Assembly: GCA_943914435.1 (NCBI GenBank)
Contig: CALUBY010000036.1
Coordinates: forward strand, 1-7,714
DNA from: an uncultured bacterium
Lineage (GTDB): Bacteria; Patescibacteriota; Minisyncoccia; Phycocordibacterales; Phycocordibacteraceae
Direction: 5' to 3'
DNA length: 7,714 nucleotides
The position numbers and the translations under genes are program-made. The notes under the pieces are model-generated. The model did not search any database, had not been told where the DNA came from, and was given only the letters and a program-made list of their open reading frames with translations. Positions 4,751 through 7,714 of this stretch are shown one piece after another. Within the stretch, counting starts at the first letter, position 1. Every line of letters begins with the position of its first letter.

Positions 4751-7639
4751 CTACCACCAGATACCCACAACACCTGATTCCTTCATCTGAGCACGCGTAA
4801 GCGGCCCAAAGTATCCCGACGCAGGAAAGACGCTTGAAGCACGCTGATATTCACTCAACGCTCGCTGCGTGTACGAACCAAAGTATCCTGTTGCCCCCAC
4901 TCGGGCGAGATTAGCTGCATCAGGACCTTTTACCTGTGCAATCAATAGTTCCTGAAGCATACGCACATCATCTCCTTCCATTCGGAACTCAAGATCGCGC
5001 ACTGATAAGAGCGTCGACGTTGTTGTGCTCGTGCTAGTGCTCGGAGTCTCTTCAAAAAGAGTTGGCCACTCGCTCTTAAGGGTTTCTGCTGCTTCCGTAT
5101 TGCCGACGCTAACAAGATTTCGTACACGCGTCTGTATGGAAGTTCCGGTGCGTCGTGATGATCCACTTCGTGTTGATGATACTTCTGTCACCGGTTCTGG
5201 CTCACCAAATAAACCAAAGGTTGAGAAATGATCCGTTGAACACGTGACGGTTTTTAGAGACACGTCCACTGAGCAATCCGGAAGCGCAGACCATTCACCC
5301 GCGTGCCATCGGTAGATTTTGAGTGTGGGCTCAATGATCCCCTCTACGTCGTCTTCGCCATACGAAACCGTAAGAGTAATAGGCTCATCAAATTCTTCAA
5401 TAAGAATGAAATCATCGGTAACCGCGTGAAGCTCATAGGTATAGATACCCACGCCTTCCTTCCCTGTGGGAACCTGGGTAGTCGCAAGGACGGCGCTATT
5501 ATCAACTTTCTTTATTTGGAAGTGAGCAGAGGTAGTTGAGAAGGAAGCCGGCACCGTAATACCAATACCCCTTCCTGCGCTTACAAGCTCAACCGTCCCA
5601 CCCGTTGATGTTGAAACTGAACTGGCATTCTGTGCGGTCACGAGCGCGGCACCCGTACATCCCTTTGTTGTAAACCGGTTATCGTTTCCTACCACCTCGT
5701 TACCACTCGCATCGAGCGAGCGAACGCGATAGTGATAGGTAACACATGATTCAAGCCCGGTGAGGGTCACCTCATGGGAAAGTACTCTCGGCGTCGTGTT
5801 TTGCTCCGTGGTTGATGCGGTATATGAAGTGCTCGGACCATATTCAACAATGGACGAAGCGAGCTCATCGGTACTCCAAAGAATAGTTGCCTCGTTTGAT
5901 TCAGGACTCACTGAAATACCCGATATGCCTGGTGCCGTATCGTCAGGCAGTGCATCGGTAGTGAAGGTCAAATCACTTGAGGTTGCAGCATTGGAAGCAC
6001 TGTCGGCAGACTGCACTCTATAGTGATACGTCGTTCCCGGAGTAAGTCCCGAAAGCATAATCTGGTGAGACGTCACGAGAGCACTTGAGGAAGAGGCGTT
6101 TCCATATGACGCTGACGTCCCGTACGACACGCTCGAATCAGCGGCCTCGTTTGTGCTCCATGTAATCGTAGCCGTGCTCGTTGCAAGTGCTGCTACAGAA
6201 ATTGAAGAAAGAGTTGGTGGAGTGGTGTCGGGAGCATCAACCACACTAAATGCCACACCACTCACCGTGTGCCACGCACTCGATGCTGCCGCATCATCTT
6301 CCGTACGAATACGAAGGTAGTAGTCATCAACAGGAAGAGTAGTCGTGGCTGTTCCAACAAGATAGGTACCTCCCTCTTCTCCATAGGTATACGTAACGTC
6401 TCCTTCGTCCCCAAACGGTGAACGATAGTCAATCACCAAGGATGAGAAATTGCTATCGGTGGCAATTTGTAGACGATAGCGGACTTGCTCAGCATCATCA
6501 GGATCAGCGAGTGTTGCCGTAAGAGTCGCGCCCGAAAGACTTGCCGATTCAACACCTCCCGCAAGCGCTGCGGACGTGACACTCGAAGGCGTACTTGGTG
6601 CGGCGTTTGCAGATCCGGTCGTAAACGACCGTGTCGGCGAAAGACTACTACCACTCGCATTCACCGCCTGCACGCGCCAGTAGTAATTTGTTCCGGCATT
6701 CAGGTTACTACCCGGCGTATAGGAAGTCGCGGTAATACCCGACTGATTAACGACCGTACTTGAGAAATTACTCACCGTTGAAATAAGCACGGTATAGCTT
6801 GTAGCACTTGCGACCGGAAGCCACTCAAAGGTCGGAGTGAGCGTCACACCCGAGGTGCCGTCCGTTGGATTAACCAAGGTAGGACTGGTTGGGGCGCCTT
6901 CAGGAGCAAGGTACACCAATTCATAGGTACCGTTTGCGTTCTGCGTGTAATCATTCGAACCGTTTGGGGTGTATCGAATAGCCTGACCCTGTGTTAGAGA
7001 CGCGGTATTGTTTGAGTACTGTTTTAGGGTAGCGTTGTCCTTTTTAATACCGATAGTGGCGCTGTTTCCGAGCGCACGGTCTCCACCAAGAAGGTCTCGA
7101 TACTGAATCTGTATAGCATTCGATCCTTCATAGAGGATTGCCTGGAACGTTCCCATCTGTACCGTTGTTCCGTGAAAGTAGATGTTAGTCCACTGCATAA
7201 CAAACATTCTGTTTGGTGCCGTGCCGACGGTCGCGTAATAAATATTGCGCGTACTCTGCGTATTTAAATCGTCCCAGAACGCATACACGGTGTTGTTTGC
7301 ACCACTTGAGGCGAGCGCGCCATTTGAGTACGCACTGTATCCCGTACCAAACGTAATAGTTCCGTTAATGTTTGCGTACACCTGCGTGTAGTTGGTGCCG
7401 TAAAAAGGAAACGTGAACCCAATATTGAAAGGTCCTGCACTAACGTCGTCTCCAATGAGGCCCGTGTTTGTTCCGGTATAGGTAATTTCGCCATCAACCG
7501 CACGCGCAATACTAGGCACGAACAAGACCATGAGTGTAATACTCGCGACCGTGATGAGCCTCAATGAGTACCCGTTCATGAAAGAAAGGTGACGTATTCC
7601 CGCTATTTTCGCAGCCCCTGCCGCACGAATGCCATTCAT
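4751..7639 (-). CDS. Large secreted FN3 surface protein with C-terminal peptidoglycan-binding domain
   Basis: This 962-residue protein has a signal peptide with likely cleavage after SIARA (about 47). A nidogen-like beta domain (about 50-226; IGFTFPFYG, INGTITFG, YAFWDDL) follows, then an FN3 domain (248-341) and a further Ig/FN3-like sandwich (350-467). Two similar purple-acid-phosphatase-type FN3 domains come next (472-561 and 566-658; both have SYGT/EYGP, SH-, L-GL, TYHYRV). A ZU5-like beta domain (about 664-814; IYRWHAGEWSALPDC...HFSTFGLFGE) precedes an S/T/R-rich linker (815-880). The end is a PG_binding_1-type domain (883-955; GDDVRMLQ, GATGYFG, TQRAL-EYQ, SGYFGPLTR). It is probably a cell-surface adhesin or structural protein held to the wall by its C-terminus. 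Cysteines occur as 632/661 and 789/800, likely disulfides. M21 is an alternative start giving a shorter signal peptide, but the promoter-like TATAGT lies upstream of M1. It ends in TAG. Confidence 0.86.
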   Translation of the reverse strand: MNGIRAAGAAKIAGIRHLSFMNGYSLRLITVASITLMVLFVPSIARAVDGEITYTGTNTGLIGDDVSAGPFNIGFTFPFYGTNYTQVYANINGTITFGTGYSAYSNGALASSGANNTVYAFWDDLNTQSTRNIYYATVGTAPNRMFVMQWTNIYFHGTTVQMGTFQAILYEGSNAIQIQYRDLLGGDRALGNSATIGIKKDNATLKQYSNNTASLTQGQAIRYTPNGSNDYTQNANGTYELVYLAPEGAPTSPTLVNPTDGTSGVTLTPTFEWLPVASATSYTVLISTVSNFSSTVVNQSGITATSYTPGSNLNAGTNYYWRVQAVNASGSSLSPTRSFTTGSANAAPSTPSSVTSAALAGGVESASLSGATLTATLADPDDAEQVRYRLQIATDSNFSSLVIDYRSPFGDEGDVTYTYGEEGGTYLVGTATTTLPVDDYYLRIRTEDDAAASSAWHTVSGVAFSVVDAPDTTPPTLSSISVAALATSTATITWSTNEAADSSVSYGTSASYGNASSSSALVTSHQIMLSGLTPGTTYHYRVQSADSASNAATSSDLTFTTDALPDDTAPGISGISVSPESNEATILWSTDELASSIVEYGPSTSYTASTTEQNTTPRVLSHEVTLTGLESCVTYHYRVRSLDASGNEVVGNDNRFTTKGCTGAALVTAQNASSVSTSTGGTVELVSAGRGIGITVPASFSTTSAHFQIKKVDNSAVLATTQVPTGKEGVGIYTYELHAVTDDFILIEEFDEPITLTVSYGEDDVEGIIEPTLKIYRWHAGEWSALPDCSVDVSLKTVTCSTDHFSTFGLFGEPEPVTEVSSTRSGSSRRTGTSIQTRVRNLVSVGNTEAAETLKSEWPTLFEETPSTSTSTTTSTLLSVRDLEFRMEGDDVRMLQELLIAQVKGPDAANLARVGATGYFGSYTQRALSEYQRASSVFPASGYFGPLTRAQMKESGVVGIWW

Positions 7640-7657
7640 TCTCTCTAGTGTGCATCC

Positions 7658-7663
7658 ACTATA
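7658..7663 (-). promoter_or_regulatory. -10 box for the surface-protein gene
   Basis: The minus strand reads TATAGT (five of six). An expected start near 7651 gives a leader of about 12 bases before the ATG at 7639. Unlike the other promoters in the window it lacks a TGn extension and is not leaderless by this reckoning. The leader holds only a GAGAG directly against the ATG, not a well-spaced Shine-Dalgarno site. The AT-rich stretch at 7681-7714 could act as an UP element. Confidence 0.4.
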
Positions 7664-7671
7664 CCCATCCT

Positions 7672-7711
7672 GCTATTAGCAACATTACAAAAATAATGTT
7701 AATTATTTAAC
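7672..7711. repeat. Cluster of AT-rich inverted repeats upstream of the surface-protein gene
   Basis: Three palindromes lie next to each other. GCTA-T-TAGC is at 7672-7680. AACATTA at 7681-7687 pairs with TAATGTT at 7694-7700 (seven-base arms, six-base loop). GTTAA at 7698-7702 pairs with TTAAC at 7707-7711. The last two share bases 7698-7700, so only one can form at a time. They sit 9-53 bases upstream of the -10 box, where activator, repressor or UP-element sequences lie. They are AT-rich without a GC stem, so a classical terminator is unlikely. Confidence 0.4.
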
Positions 7712-7714
7712 AAA

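Noticed and set aside
5010..5045. Tandem repeat in the surface-protein gene
   Set aside because: It is a low-complexity Ser/Thr linker with varied codons, not a true repeat array.
5760..6023. Plus-strand open frames opposite the surface-protein gene
   Set aside because: Serine/threonine-rich coding sequence leaves open antisense frames. No promoter, no start signal and no recognisable protein.

Overview
The window is a gene-dense stretch of bacterial DNA with eight protein-coding genes, all on the minus strand. They are read from the high-coordinate end down. I see no RNA genes, transposons, CRISPR array or convincing hairpin-plus-U-tract terminator. TGA, TAA and TAG are all used as stops, so the standard bacterial code applies. 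The gene style points to Candidate Phyla Radiation (Patescibacteria), probably Parcubacteria-like: membrane-anchored enzymes, a large FN3 surface protein ending in a peptidoglycan-binding domain, small four-helix membrane proteins, and no clear Shine-Dalgarno sites. This is inferred from family resemblance, not from a marker gene.

Layout in transcription order. An AT-rich, palindrome-rich leader (7640-7714) precedes a 962-residue secreted surface protein (7639-4751). Next is a two-gene unit: a membrane-anchored cytochrome b5-like heme protein (4682-4278) and, one base later, a four-helix membrane protein (4276-3866). Then come two tandem, translationally coupled, membrane-anchored M14 carboxypeptidase paralogs (3771-2866 and 2869-1985). 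The second keeps all catalytic positions. The first has lost the third zinc ligand and the catalytic glutamate and looks like a pseudoenzyme. Last are a VTT/DedA-like membrane protein (1951-1391), an SPFH protein of the HIR type (1363-467) and a small four-helix membrane protein (435-52).

Almost everything here acts at the membrane or outside it: surface display and wall attachment, probable wall-peptide trimming, a candidate extracytoplasmic heme module, and membrane-domain organisation. Cysteines in the four exported proteins come in pairs, which fits disulfide formation.

The strongest unexplained signals are three. (1) The active/inactive M14 pair has an unusual H-x3-E zinc motif. (2) Extended -10 boxes of the form TGnTAnnnT lie 6-8 bases upstream of several start codons, implying leaderless transcripts. 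(3) Inverted repeats sit on top of some of these promoters.
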